Source: an uncultured Opitutia bacterium
Lineage (GTDB): Bacteria; Verrucomicrobiota; Verrucomicrobiia; Opitutales; Opitutaceae
Reading direction: 5' to 3'
Length of the DNA: 64,000 nt
Assembly (NCBI GenBank): GCA_903855985.1
Contig: CAIOAO010000006.1
Span: forward strand, 1-64,000
Below the pieces are notes generated by a model, which was given only the letters and a program-made list of their open reading frames with translations, searched no databases and was not told where the DNA came from. The position numbers and the translations under genes were made by a program. Shown piece after piece: positions 1 through 7,844 of this stretch; position 1 is the stretch's first letter; the number at the start of each line of letters is the position of its first letter.

Positions 1-42
1 CTTCTTACTTCTTACTTTTTGAATCTTGCCCCTTGTTCCCTC
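1..42 (-). repeat. Degenerate heptad repeat array, pyrimidine-rich arm
   Basis: The first 42 bases break into 7-base units such as CTTCTTA, CTTCTTA, CTTTTTG, AATCTTG and CCCCTTG. On the minus strand these read as CAAGGGG, CAAGATT, CAAAAAG, TAAGAAG. The same CAAGGGG-CAAG text recurs on the minus strand near 10514-10520, so this is one copy of a dispersed family. Its facing purine-rich arm, if there is one, lies left of the window. No promoter for fabV could be recognised in it. Confidence 0.6.
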
Positions 43-63
43 CCCGGGGAACCTGTCCGCCGC

Positions 64-1251
64 ATGATCATCAAACCCAAGGTTCGTGGCTTTGTTTGCG
101 TCACCGCCCACCCCACCGGCTGCGCCGCTCATGTCCAAGAGTGGATCAACTACGTGAAGGCCAAGGGCCCCATCAAGCCCGGACCCAAGAAGGTCCTGGT
201 GATCGGCGCCTCCACCGGCTACGGCCTCGCCTCGCGCATCACCGCCGCTTTCGGCTCCGGTGCCGCCACCCTCGGCATCTTCTTCGAGCGCCCCTCCGAG
301 GAGGGCCGCACCGCCACCCCGGGCTGGTACAACACCATCGCCTTCACCAACGCCGCCCGCGCCGCCGGCCTCTACGCCAAGAACATCATGGGTGACGCAT
401 TCACCGATGAGATCAAGCAGCAGGCCCTCAACCTTATCCGCGCCGACATGGGCCAGGTTGACCTCGTCATCTACTCCCTCGCCGCCCCCCGCCGCACCCA
501 CCCGCGCACCGGCGTCGTGCACAAATCCTGCCTCAAGCCCGTCGGCGTTCCCTACACCAACAAGACGGTGGACACCGACAAGGGCATCGTCAGCGACGTC
601 ACCATCGAGCCGGCCACCGAGGCCGAGGTCGCCGACACCACCGCCGTCATGGGCGGCGAAGACTGGGAGATGTGGATGAACGCCCTGCGCGACGCCAACC
701 TGCTCGCCCCCGGCGCCACCTCCGTCGCCTATTCCTACATCGGGCCCGAGGTCACCTGGGCCATCTACAAGAACGGCACCATCGGCCTCGCCAAGAACGA
801 CCTTGAGCGCGCCGGCCGGAGCATTGACGCCTCCCTCAAGGCCCTCGGCGGCGGCCGCGCCTTCATCTCCGTCAACAAGGCGCTCGTCACCCAGGCCAGC
901 TCCGCCATCCCCGTCGTCCCGCTCTACATTTCCATCCTCTACAAGCTCATGAAGGCCCGCGGCACGCACGAGGGCTGCATCGAGCAGATGCAGCGGCTCT
1001 TCGCCACGCAGCTCTACAACGGCAAGACGCTGACCCTCGACTCCGGCGGACGCGTCCGCGTGGACGACCTCGAGATGATCCCCGAGATCCAGGCCGCGGT
1101 CCGCGAGATCTGGCTCACCGTCACCACGGAAAATCTCGAGCAGACCACCGACATCGCCGGCTACCGGGTCGAGTTCCTCAAGAACTTCGGCTTCGGCCTC
1201 GCCGGCGTGGACTACGACGCCGAAGTCGAGCCGCACGTGCCGATGATCTAG
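64..1251 (+). CDS. fabV: Trans-2-enoyl-ACP (CoA) reductase, FabV type
   Basis: Reduces the enoyl-ACP double bond with NADH in the last step of each fatty acid elongation cycle, in the cytosol. The 395-residue product has the usual length for FabV (about 400). It opens with the family signature MIIKPKVRGF, carries the nucleotide-binding GASTGYG at residues 48-54, and has the FabV Y-x8-K active-site motif (YKNGTIGLAK, near residue 235). The ATG at 64 is chosen because FabV proteins begin exactly at MIIKP; the frame stays open upstream only through repeat DNA. FabV is the enoyl reductase class known for triclosan tolerance. Identification is secure. Confidence 0.97.
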   Translation: MIIKPKVRGFVCVTAHPTGCAAHVQEWINYVKAKGPIKPGPKKVLVIGASTGYGLASRITAAFGSGAATLGIFFERPSEEGRTATPGWYNTIAFTNAARAAGLYAKNIMGDAFTDEIKQQALNLIRADMGQVDLVIYSLAAPRRTHPRTGVVHKSCLKPVGVPYTNKTVDTDKGIVSDVTIEPATEAEVADTTAVMGGEDWEMWMNALRDANLLAPGATSVAYSYIGPEVTWAIYKNGTIGLAKNDLERAGRSIDASLKALGGGRAFISVNKALVTQASSAIPVVPLYISILYKLMKARGTHEGCIEQMQRLFATQLYNGKTLTLDSGGRVRVDDLEMIPEIQAAVREIWLTVTTENLEQTTDIAGYRVEFLKNFGFGLAGVDYDAEVEPHVPMI

Positions 1252-1270
1252 TCCCGCCCAAGCGGGACTA
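1249..1270. terminator. Hairpin at the fabV stop codon
   Basis: TAGTCCCGC and GCGGGACTA form a perfect 9-bp stem around a CCAA loop, starting inside the fabV stop codon. It sits between the convergent ends of fabV and the DUF2934 gene. No T-run follows on either strand, so it may be a weak or factor-assisted terminator or an mRNA 3' end stabiliser. Confidence 0.5.
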
Positions 1271-1272
1271 AG

Positions 1273-1563
1273 TCAGATGTAAGAAGGAAGAAGGAGGAAG
1301 TTAGGACAGCCGCCCGCCTCCTCAGTGGCATGGGTGTCCCACCCATGATTCCGTCGTGGGTCGGGCTTTACGCCCGACAGGCCTGCCTGCGTCTTGCCGT
1401 TGCCCCGCCCTTCCGTGGCCGAGGGTGTGTTCTTCACTTCGGTCGGATCCGACAGCTGTCGCTCCGCCTCGAGCCAGATGGGTGTGTCCTGCCCGGCGGG
1501 CTGGCCCCGGTGGTTCCAAATTTGACGGGCGCGTTCGGCGATCTGCGGTTCGGTGGGTTTCAT
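1273..1563 (-). CDS. Small DUF2934 protein
   Basis: A 96-residue protein whose N-terminal 37 residues match the DUF2934 pattern: an IAERARQIWNHRG helix, then a GQDTPIWLEAERQL helix. The family has no established function. Only the first 40 or so residues look like a folded domain. The remaining C-terminal half is translated from repeat DNA: two palindromes at 1329-1378 and a heptad array at 1280-1307. The gene therefore seems to have lost its original end and now reads through repeats to a stop at 1273. It converges with fabV, 21 bp apart. Confident as a DUF2934 domain, less so that the whole reading frame is expressed. Confidence 0.7.
   Translation of the reverse strand: MKPTEPQIAERARQIWNHRGQPAGQDTPIWLEAERQLSDPTEVKNTPSATEGRGNGKTQAGLSGVKPDPRRNHGWDTHATEEAGGCPNFLLLPSYI
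1280..1307 (+). repeat. Degenerate heptad repeat array, purine-rich arm
   Basis: Four consecutive 7-base units: TAAGAAG, GAAGAAG, GAGGAAG, TTAGGAC. This is the same repeat family as 1-42, in the opposite orientation, so fabV is flanked by facing arms. It overlaps the 3' end of the DUF2934 reading frame. Confidence 0.5.
1329..1378. repeat. Paired palindromes, REP-like
   Basis: Two adjacent hairpins. CATGGGTG/CACCCATG with a TCC loop spans 1329-1347. GTCGGGC/GCCCGAC with a TTTAC loop spans 1360-1378. Both are perfect stems and lie inside the C-terminal part of the DUF2934 frame. Their compact twin-hairpin form resembles repetitive extragenic palindromes. No other copy of this exact unit was found in the window. 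Confidence 0.5.
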
Positions 1564-1766
1564 GGACTGGGATGAGTGGGGCCGAATGATTTCGGCGCGA
1601 ACTGATCACACTGACCCAGCGTATCCCGGGCTGTTCCAGCCTGCCCGCCGCTCACTTCTTCGCTTGCGCGGCGTCCGAGCGTTGTTAAGCCGGTTCAGCG
1701 GTTTTTCACCCCACCCCTCCGCGCCCCTCCTCACCGGTCCCTTGTGACCCGCCGCTGCCTTTTCCC

Positions 1767-2630
1767 ATGACCACCACGCACCTCACCCCCGAGCAAATCG
1801 CGTTTTATCACGAGCACGGCTATCTCCACATCCCCCGGGTCTTCACCCAGGCCGAGACGGACGAGCTGGCGTCCGAACTCGACTGGATGATGGACAAGTG
1901 GGCTTGGCCCGACGCCAGCTGGACCGGCCCGTGGCGGAAGGTCTACATGAACGCCGACGTCGAAAAGAAATCGAAACTCGTCGGCATGCACGACCTGCAG
2001 TTCTACTCCTCGGCGTGGTCGCGCTGCGTGACCAACCCGAACCTCGTCCGCTGCATGGTGGACCTCCTCGGCGCCAACGTGGAGCTCCACCACACCACGA
2101 TGCACGTGAAACCGCCGGAGACCGGCCACCCGTTCCCGATGCACCAGGACAACGCGTTCTATGAGCACACCGACGGCCGCTACGTGGACGTGCTGATGCA
2201 CCTCGACAACACCCGCCACGAGAACGGCGAGATCCGCTTCCTGCCCGGCTCGCACAAGGCCGGCTATCTCCCGCACATCACCAAGACCGCCGACGGCCCG
2301 TGCACGCCGCACCTGCCGACGGACAAGTACCCGCTCGACGCCACCGTGCCCGTCCCGGCGTCGCGCGGCGACGTGGTGATCTTCAACATCTTCACGATCC
2401 ACGGCTCCCATCTCAACCAGACCAACGAGGCGCGCCGCCTGGTCCGCCTCGGCTACCGCAACGTGGACAACGTCCAGGTCGGCGGCCAGAGCAAGGGCCG
2501 CCCGGGCCTCATGGTGGCCGGGCGCCGCAACCGCCGGCCCGGCCAAGATCTGTTCACGACCGAGATTTCCATCACCAACCCGGTCGCCCCGCTCAAAAAG
2601 GACGCCGAACCCGCGCTCGCCGCCCGCTGA
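1767..2630 (+). CDS. Phytanoyl-CoA dioxygenase (PhyH) family protein
   Basis: A 287-residue Fe(II)/2-oxoglutarate-dependent oxygenase of the PhyH superfamily. The iron-binding facial triad is visible as H126-x-D128 (MHQDNAF) and a distal histidine at residue 212 (IHGSH). An arginine-rich stretch just after it (ARRLVRLGYR) is suited to bind 2-oxoglutarate. The N-terminal FYHEHGYLHIPRVF is typical of the family. The substrate cannot be told from sequence; family members hydroxylate fatty acyl-CoAs, small metabolites and natural products. A second PhyH gene follows 31 bp downstream on the same strand, probably co-transcribed, but the two proteins are clearly divergent. Confidence 0.88.
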   Translation: MTTTHLTPEQIAFYHEHGYLHIPRVFTQAETDELASELDWMMDKWAWPDASWTGPWRKVYMNADVEKKSKLVGMHDLQFYSSAWSRCVTNPNLVRCMVDLLGANVELHHTTMHVKPPETGHPFPMHQDNAFYEHTDGRYVDVLMHLDNTRHENGEIRFLPGSHKAGYLPHITKTADGPCTPHLPTDKYPLDATVPVPASRGDVVIFNIFTIHGSHLNQTNEARRLVRLGYRNVDNVQVGGQSKGRPGLMVAGRRNRRPGQDLFTTEISITNPVAPLKKDAEPALAAR

Positions 2631-2661
2631 GCGTCGCCCGTCCTTCCCGACCCCATTCCCC

Positions 2662-3501
2662 ATGAACGTGCTGACCGAGGCCCAGGTGAAGGACTTCAAC
2701 CGCGACGGATTCATCATCGTCCGCGGCAACTTCAGTGCGGAGGAGATCTCCCTGCTCGCCCGCGCGAGCAAGGAGGACAAGGCCCTCGACCAGGCCGCCA
2801 TCGCGCGTGACGACGGCCAAGGCCACCCCGTGCGCCTGTCGGCGTGGAATCACCCCGGCGACGGCATCTACGGCATGTTTGCCCGCTGCCGCCGCATCGT
2901 GGACGCCGTGGAGCAGCTGCTTGAGGACGAGGTTTACCACTATCACTCCAAGATGATCCTGAAGGACGCCCGCACCGGCGGCGCGTGGGCGTGGCACCAG
3001 GATTACGGGTACTGGTACCAGAACGGCTGCCTCTACCCCGACTTCATCAGCGTCAGCACCGCGGTGGACCGCGCGACCAAGCTCAACGGCTGCATGCAGG
3101 TCCTCACCGGCTCGCACAAGCTCGGCCGGGTGAACCACAACCTCTCCGGCGAACAGGCCGGCGCGGACCTGGAGCGCGTCAACGAGGCGAAGAAACGCCT
3201 CCCGCTCGTGCACTGCGAGATGGAACCCGGTGACTCGCTCTACTTTCACGCCAACCTGCTGCATTGCTCCGCGGCCAACGAATCCGAGCATCCCCGCTGG
3301 TCGCTGATCAGCTGCTACAACACGAAGCACAACGACCCGTACAAGGAGTCGCATCACCCGCGCTACACGCCCCTCGGGAAAGTGGACGACCGCGAGGTAC
3401 TGCGCGTCGCACGCGAGCGCTTCCAGGGCAACCGCGACGGCGGCGTGGTGTTTGGGACGTTCAACACCGACCGCAGCGCGCAGAGCCTGAAGTCCAGCTG
3501 A
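2662..3501 (+). CDS. Second phytanoyl-CoA dioxygenase (PhyH) family protein
   Basis: A 279-residue PhyH-superfamily dioxygenase. It has the H112-x-D114 iron site (WHQDYGYW), a distal histidine at about residue 201 (ANLLHCSAAN) and the N-terminal FNRDGFIIVRGNF motif. The fold is shared with the gene 31 bp upstream, but the local motifs differ (HQDYGYWYQNG against HQDNAFYEH). This points to different substrates, not to a recent duplication. The order is compatible with a two-gene operon. The closest general resemblance is to PhyH proteins of the ectoine-hydroxylase type, but no ectoine genes are nearby and I do not assign that role. Confidence 0.88.
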   Translation: MNVLTEAQVKDFNRDGFIIVRGNFSAEEISLLARASKEDKALDQAAIARDDGQGHPVRLSAWNHPGDGIYGMFARCRRIVDAVEQLLEDEVYHYHSKMILKDARTGGAWAWHQDYGYWYQNGCLYPDFISVSTAVDRATKLNGCMQVLTGSHKLGRVNHNLSGEQAGADLERVNEAKKRLPLVHCEMEPGDSLYFHANLLHCSAANESEHPRWSLISCYNTKHNDPYKESHHPRYTPLGKVDDREVLRVARERFQGNRDGGVVFGTFNTDRSAQSLKSS

Positions 3502-3544
3502 CCGCCCGCGCCGGCGGCGGCGGCACGGCAGGCGGGTCGCGGGA

Positions 3545-4129
3545 CTACTTTTTCTTGTTCTTGGACGAGGAGAGCTGACGCGTGGCGTCATCGAGCTTGC
3601 CCTGCACCTCGGCCAGCTTGGCCTGGGCCTCCTCGAGCCTGGCCTGGGCGGCGGCCGCCGCGGCATTGGCCGTCTCCACTTGCCGCTGGGATTGGGCGGC
3701 GGCCGCCTTGAACTCATCGGCCAGGGCTTGGACCGCATCGGAGGTCGTGCGCAGCTGCTCGATCTGCTTTTGCAGCTGGGCCGACTCGACCTTGGCCACC
3801 TTCAGTTGCACCCCGGTGCTGGCGGCGCCGGCTGCGGCTTCCTTCACCTGCAGCTGGAGCCGGGCCACCTCGGCCTTGCTGTCATCCAGCTGCTTCTGCT
3901 GCCGGGCGGCGGCATTCTTGGCCGTTTCCAGCTGTTTCTGCGCCTGGGCGTTGTCGGCCTTGGCCTGGGTGAGCTGTTCGTAGTTCGTGTCCAGCCGGGC
4001 GTTCAGCTCATTCACATTCAAGCTGCGCACGACGAGCACAGCCACGATCACGATGCAGAGAACCGCGATCACCATGGCCGCGGTTGACGTTTTTTTGGAC
4101 GGGGTAGGTAACTGGGTAGTATCGCTCAT
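3545..4129 (-). CDS. Single-pass membrane protein with long coiled coil
   Basis: 194 residues if started at MSDTTQL. A short polar N-terminus is followed by one membrane segment at about residues 18-38 (AAMVIAVLCIVIVAVLVV) and then about 130 residues of alanine-, glutamine- and lysine-rich heptads (QLTQAKADNAQAQKQLETAKN and onwards), a clear coiled coil facing the periplasm. It ends in a lysine-rich tail, SSSKNKKK. The frame can be extended upstream to about 4231, but that extension is arginine-rich and looks untranslated. It resembles generic coiled-coil envelope proteins; I do not recognise a named family. It converges with the second PhyH gene. Confidence 0.7.
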   Translation of the reverse strand: MSDTTQLPTPSKKTSTAAMVIAVLCIVIVAVLVVRSLNVNELNARLDTNYEQLTQAKADNAQAQKQLETAKNAAARQQKQLDDSKAEVARLQLQVKEAAAGAASTGVQLKVAKVESAQLQKQIEQLRTTSDAVQALADEFKAAAAQSQRQVETANAAAAAAQARLEEAQAKLAEVQGKLDDATRQLSSSKNKKK

Positions 4130-4444
4130 GACGGCGATATCTTGCCCGCGAATCCGGTCACTTGCCATGATTTTCAGGGCCCAGCCGGAGTTGGGCCGCC
4201 GGAAGGCCCCGTCCGGCGCCAGCCGTGTCACTATGCATGGCTTGGCGGTGACCGGAGGGGCGCGGGCATGGCTTATTACGCTTTCGCGCCCAGCCGGACC
4301 AAACTTTCGGTTTGCCGGGGGGCGGCCCGTTGCGCTTAGCTGCAGATCGTTCGGAAGTCGCCTTACATTCTCCTAGCGCAGGAGTTCGACCTATCCCGCC
4401 ACGACCACAACCTCTGCACCCTTCGGACCACCAGCGACCCTTCC
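4130..4444. other. Divergent intergenic region without a recognisable gene
   Basis: 315 bp between the coiled-coil membrane protein and the fatty acid hydroxylase gene, which point away from each other. It must hold both promoters, but I see no sequence close enough to a consensus to call. No long inverted repeat or repeat array was noticed. Confidence 0.5.
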
Positions 4445-5077
4445 ATGACCAGCCCAACCGCAGCGACTAAAACCACTCCCGCATCCGCCAGCGGACTGCA
4501 TCAGGGACCCATGTACCTGAGCCCGGCCAGTTTTTTCGCCGATTTCTACGTCTATCCGGCCCTGGCCGTGATCCTGATGGCTTTCGCCTTTTACCGTGCG
4601 CCCACGCAATGGCTGGCCGTGCTGGTGGCCTTTGTCATCGGTTTCTGCAGCTGGACGTTCATCGAGTACATCATGCACCGCTACGTGTTGCATCACCTGA
4701 CGTACATCAAGGACCAGCATGCCAAGCATCACGACGACCAGAAGGCCCTGTTTGGCACGCCGACCTGGCTGAGCCTCGTGGTCATCCTCGTCCTGGCGTC
4801 CGGCCCGGCCGTCAGCTACGCCGGCCTCGTCCTGGGGGCCGCGTTCACCGCGGGCCTCATGCTCGGCTACCTCGGGTACACGCTCGCCCATTACACCATC
4901 CACCATTGGAACGCCCGGAACGGCAGCTTTCTCTTCCGGCTGAAACAGCGCCACGCCCTGCATCACCACTACAATGACCTGGGCAACTTCGGTGTTTCGA
5001 ATGGCATCTGGGATTACGTCTTCCGGACCAACATCGTGGTCCGCCGGGACGACTCCCACGCGGCCGAGGCCCACTAA
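4445..5077 (+). CDS. Fatty acid hydroxylase / sterol desaturase superfamily membrane protein
   Basis: A 210-residue integral membrane protein with about four hydrophobic segments. It has the histidine clusters that bind the di-iron centre of this superfamily: EYIMHRYVLHH (near residue 80), QHAKHHDD (near 96), HYTIHHWN (near 150) and RHALHHHYND (near 175). Members hydroxylate or desaturate lipids using O2 at the cytoplasmic membrane. The size matches bacterial fatty acid 2-hydroxylase-like proteins. The specific lipid is unknown. It ends 5 bp before the convergent HD-GYP gene, with a small GGCGC/GCGCC hairpin at the junction. Confidence 0.88.
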   Translation: MTSPTAATKTTPASASGLHQGPMYLSPASFFADFYVYPALAVILMAFAFYRAPTQWLAVLVAFVIGFCSWTFIEYIMHRYVLHHLTYIKDQHAKHHDDQKALFGTPTWLSLVVILVLASGPAVSYAGLVLGAAFTAGLMLGYLGYTLAHYTIHHWNARNGSFLFRLKQRHALHHHYNDLGNFGVSNGIWDYVFRTNIVVRRDDSHAAEAH

Positions 5078-5082
5078 GGCGC

Positions 5083-6696
5083 TCAGGCGCCGGTGTAGCC
5101 CGGGATGCGGCTGACGTCCACCGCGTCAATCTGCGCGGGATCCATGAATTGCTGCGCATAACGCAGGTAAACGCGCTCGCGGACAAAGATGTCGAAGAGG
5201 TCGGGGTCCACGTGGCCGTTGAGCTTCATCTGGCCGAGGATCTGCAGCGACTCGGTCAGCGTCTTGCCCTTCTTGTACGGCCGGTCCCGGGCCGTCAGCG
5301 CCTCAAAGATGTCCGCGATGCCCATGATGCGCGCCTGCACCGACATCTGGTCCCGGGTCAGCCCGCGCGGGTAACCCTTGCCGTCCATGCGCTCGTGATG
5401 GCCGCCGGCGTACTCGGGGACGTTCTTCAGGTCCCGCGGCCACGGCAGCGCCTCCAGCATCTTGATCGTGACCTCGATGTGGTGGTTGATCACGCGGCGC
5501 TCGGCGGGGGTCAGCGTGCCGGCGGGAATGGTAAGGTTCTCAATCTCGTCGGTCGTGAGGAAATCCACCTCGCGCCCGCCCGGGTTGGTCCAGCGGTACT
5601 TGCAGGAAATGTCATGCACCCGCTCCCGGTCCGCGGTGCTCATGGCCTCGACGCCGATGTTGCAGGCCCGGAGGAACTCCCGGTCGGCCTCGATCTCCTG
5701 CAGCCGCGCGCGGTAGGCCGGTTCATCCTGGGTCCGCAGCCGGGCGATCTCGGCATCGCGCTTGATGACCTCGAAGCGCGTGTCCACCTGCTCGATCCGG
5801 TCGTGGATGGTCTGGAGCTTGGTGGCCTTGTCCACCACGTGGACCGGCGTGGTGACCTTGCCGCAATCGTGCAGCAGGCCCGCGATCTTGAGCTCGTAGC
5901 GGTCCTTGTCGGACATCTGCCAGGGCGCCAGCGGGCCGGTCTGGGTCTGGTGCGCCGCCTCGGCCAGCAGCATCGTCAGCACCGGCACGCGGTGACAATG
6001 CCCGCCGGTGTAGGCCGACTTGTCGTCGATCGCCTCGTTGATGAGCTTGATGAACGACTCGAACAGGTCCTCGAGCTGGAGCATGAGCAGCCGGTTCGTA
6101 AGCGCGACGGCGGCCTGCGATGCGAGGGAGGCCGCGAGGCGCTCGTCCGTTTCGCTGAAGGCCACGATGGCGCCGGTGACCGGGTCCTTGGCGTTGATCA
6201 GCTGCAGGACGCCGATGATCTCCCCCTCGTGGTTCTTCATCGGGACCGTGAGGAAGGACTGCGAATGGTAGCCGGTGCGCGTGTCGAAGGCCTTCGTGCC
6301 GGAGAAATCGAAGCCCTCCTCCCGGTAGGCATCGGCAATATTCACCGTGCGGTCCTTCAGCACGGCGTAGGCCGCCACCATGGACGTGTTCTCCCGGCCC
6401 CCGGCGTCGCGCAGCGCGATGGGTGCGAACGGGATTTTCACGCCGGTGGTGCCGCCCATGGCAATGCCGAGCGAGTCCGTCCGGATGATCTCAAAGTGCA
6501 GCGTGTCCTTGTCCGTGGCGTGCCGCCGGTAAAGCGTGCCGCCATCGGCGCGGGTGATCTGCTTGGCCGCAATGAGGATGGTCTCGAGCAGACGGTCGAT
6601 GTCCTTCTCCTGCGACAGGGCGATGCCCACTTCATTCAATTCCGTCAGCCGGCGGATCAATTCCGGAACACCCGCCAGAGTCACAGTGCCATGCAT
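5083..6696 (-). CDS. GAF and HD-GYP domain protein, probable cyclic-di-GMP phosphodiesterase
   Basis: 537 residues. An N-terminal GAF sensor domain (about 15-200) is followed by an HD-GYP domain. The HD motif is in LLHDCGK near residue 278 and the GYP signature is in HHERMDGKGYPRG near residue 440. GHCHRV (near 230) supplies a further metal-ligand histidine. HD-GYP proteins hydrolyse cyclic di-GMP (some also act on cGAMP), lowering the second messenger; the GAF domain should bind a small ligand. The domain is complete, with an insertion of about 100 residues between the HD and GYP motifs. No diguanylate cyclase lies nearby. It converges with the fatty acid hydroxylase gene. Confidence 0.9.
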   Translation of the reverse strand: MHGTVTLAGVPELIRRLTELNEVGIALSQEKDIDRLLETILIAAKQITRADGGTLYRRHATDKDTLHFEIIRTDSLGIAMGGTTGVKIPFAPIALRDAGGRENTSMVAAYAVLKDRTVNIADAYREEGFDFSGTKAFDTRTGYHSQSFLTVPMKNHEGEIIGVLQLINAKDPVTGAIVAFSETDERLAASLASQAAVALTNRLLMLQLEDLFESFIKLINEAIDDKSAYTGGHCHRVPVLTMLLAEAAHQTQTGPLAPWQMSDKDRYELKIAGLLHDCGKVTTPVHVVDKATKLQTIHDRIEQVDTRFEVIKRDAEIARLRTQDEPAYRARLQEIEADREFLRACNIGVEAMSTADRERVHDISCKYRWTNPGGREVDFLTTDEIENLTIPAGTLTPAERRVINHHIEVTIKMLEALPWPRDLKNVPEYAGGHHERMDGKGYPRGLTRDQMSVQARIMGIADIFEALTARDRPYKKGKTLTESLQILGQMKLNGHVDPDLFDIFVRERVYLRYAQQFMDPAQIDAVDVSRIPGYTGA

Positions 6697-6809
6697 GCGG
6701 GGACGATGGAAGAAGGCGCGGCTGGATCAATGCGGAACGCCACCACTGGACCTCCCCGCCGCGCCCATCCGCCCCGCCCCGCCCATCCGCCCCGCCGGCC
6801 AGCGGCAAT

Positions 6810-6927
6810 GTAACCCAATAGGTTACACTCACCGTTGTTCCCCGCCGAATACACCTGCCCGCCTTCACCCCGGCACTCGGTCATGCGTAACCCAATAGGT
6901 TACACTGTCCGTTGGGCACCGCCGAAT
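6810..6927. promoter_or_regulatory. Twin palindromic direct repeat, candidate operator pair
   Basis: GTAACC-CAATA-GGTTAC occurs at 6810-6826 and again at 6887-6903, exactly 77 bp apart. Similarity continues rightwards for about 24 bases (CCGTTG and CCGCCGAAT are shared). Each copy is a 6-bp inverted repeat around 5 bp, the size of a dimeric repressor site. They lie in the 350-bp gap between the divergent HD-GYP and PPK2 genes, so either gene could be controlled. A repeat element is the alternative reading. No other recognisable gene or signal is in this gap. Confidence 0.5.
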
Positions 6928-7046
6928 CTGCGGCACTCCCGTCACCGCGGGCAGCGGCGCTGAAGATGACCCATCGGGGTGCGCGCCGGGCCGGGCGGGC
7001 GGAAATGTTCGGTGCGTTTTCCAGTTTTGGGTGTCAGTGTCCCCGC

Positions 7047-7844
7047 ATGAAAAACCAGCCCACCGTCATCTCCGGCCGGATCAAATTGAAGCGGTTTGAC
7101 CCGGGCTACTGCGCGGGACTGGACAAGGCCAAGACCAGGAAGCTCACCGCCAAGTTGGGCGAGCGAATCGGCGAACTCCAGGAACTGCTCTATGCCAATT
7201 CGAAGCAGGCGGTGTTGCTGTTGTTCCAGGGCATGGACGCGAGTGGCAAGGACGGCTCGGTGCGGTGTGTCTTCAAGCATGTGAACCCCGCGGGCGTGCA
7301 GGTGGCGAACTTCAAGGTGCCGTCGGACGAGGAGCGGGCCCACGATTTTCTGTGGCGGATCCACCATGCGGTGCCCCGCTATGGCAATTTCGGTGTCTTC
7401 AACCGCTCGCACTACGAGGCCGTCCTGGCCGAGCGTGTCCTGGGCATCGTGCCGAAGGAAACCTGGCTCCGGCGCTACGACCAGATCGTGGCTTTTGAGC
7501 GCATCCTGGTGGAGAACAACGTCGTCCTGCTGAAGTTCTACCTGCACATCAGCCGCGAAGAACAGGCGGCGCGCTTCGAGGAGCGGCTGAAAAATCCGGA
7601 GAAATACTGGAAGTTTTCCCGTGCGGACGTCGCCACGCGCCAGCGGTGGGATGACTACATCGAGGCGTACCAGGACATGCTCAACGCCACCAGCCACGCG
7701 GCGGCCCGCTGGCATCTCGTGCCCGCCGACCGCAACTGGTACCGCGACTACGTCATCGCCGCCGCCACGGTCGAGGCCCTGGAGGGCCTTCGCCTGAAAT
7801 GGCCCAAGCTCGGCAAGGGGCTGGCCAATCTCCGGGTCAGGTGA
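7047..7844 (+). CDS. Polyphosphate kinase 2 family nucleotide phosphotransferase
   Basis: A 265-residue PPK2-family enzyme that transfers phosphate between polyphosphate and nucleotides. Walker A is GMDASGKDG at residues 62-70. The family block RYGNFGVFNRSHYEAVL and the lid arginines in FEERLKNPEKYWKFS are also present. Length and motifs fit the single-domain, cytosolic PPK2-related subfamily. Whether it prefers AMP, ADP or GDP is not decidable here. The ATG at 7047 is preferred to an upstream TTG-initiated extension of low-complexity sequence. Its last 8 bp overlap the convergent methyltransferase gene. Confidence 0.92.
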   Translation: MKNQPTVISGRIKLKRFDPGYCAGLDKAKTRKLTAKLGERIGELQELLYANSKQAVLLLFQGMDASGKDGSVRCVFKHVNPAGVQVANFKVPSDEERAHDFLWRIHHAVPRYGNFGVFNRSHYEAVLAERVLGIVPKETWLRRYDQIVAFERILVENNVVLLKFYLHISREEQAARFEERLKNPEKYWKFSRADVATRQRWDDYIEAYQDMLNATSHAAARWHLVPADRNWYRDYVIAAATVEALEGLRLKWPKLGKGLANLRVR

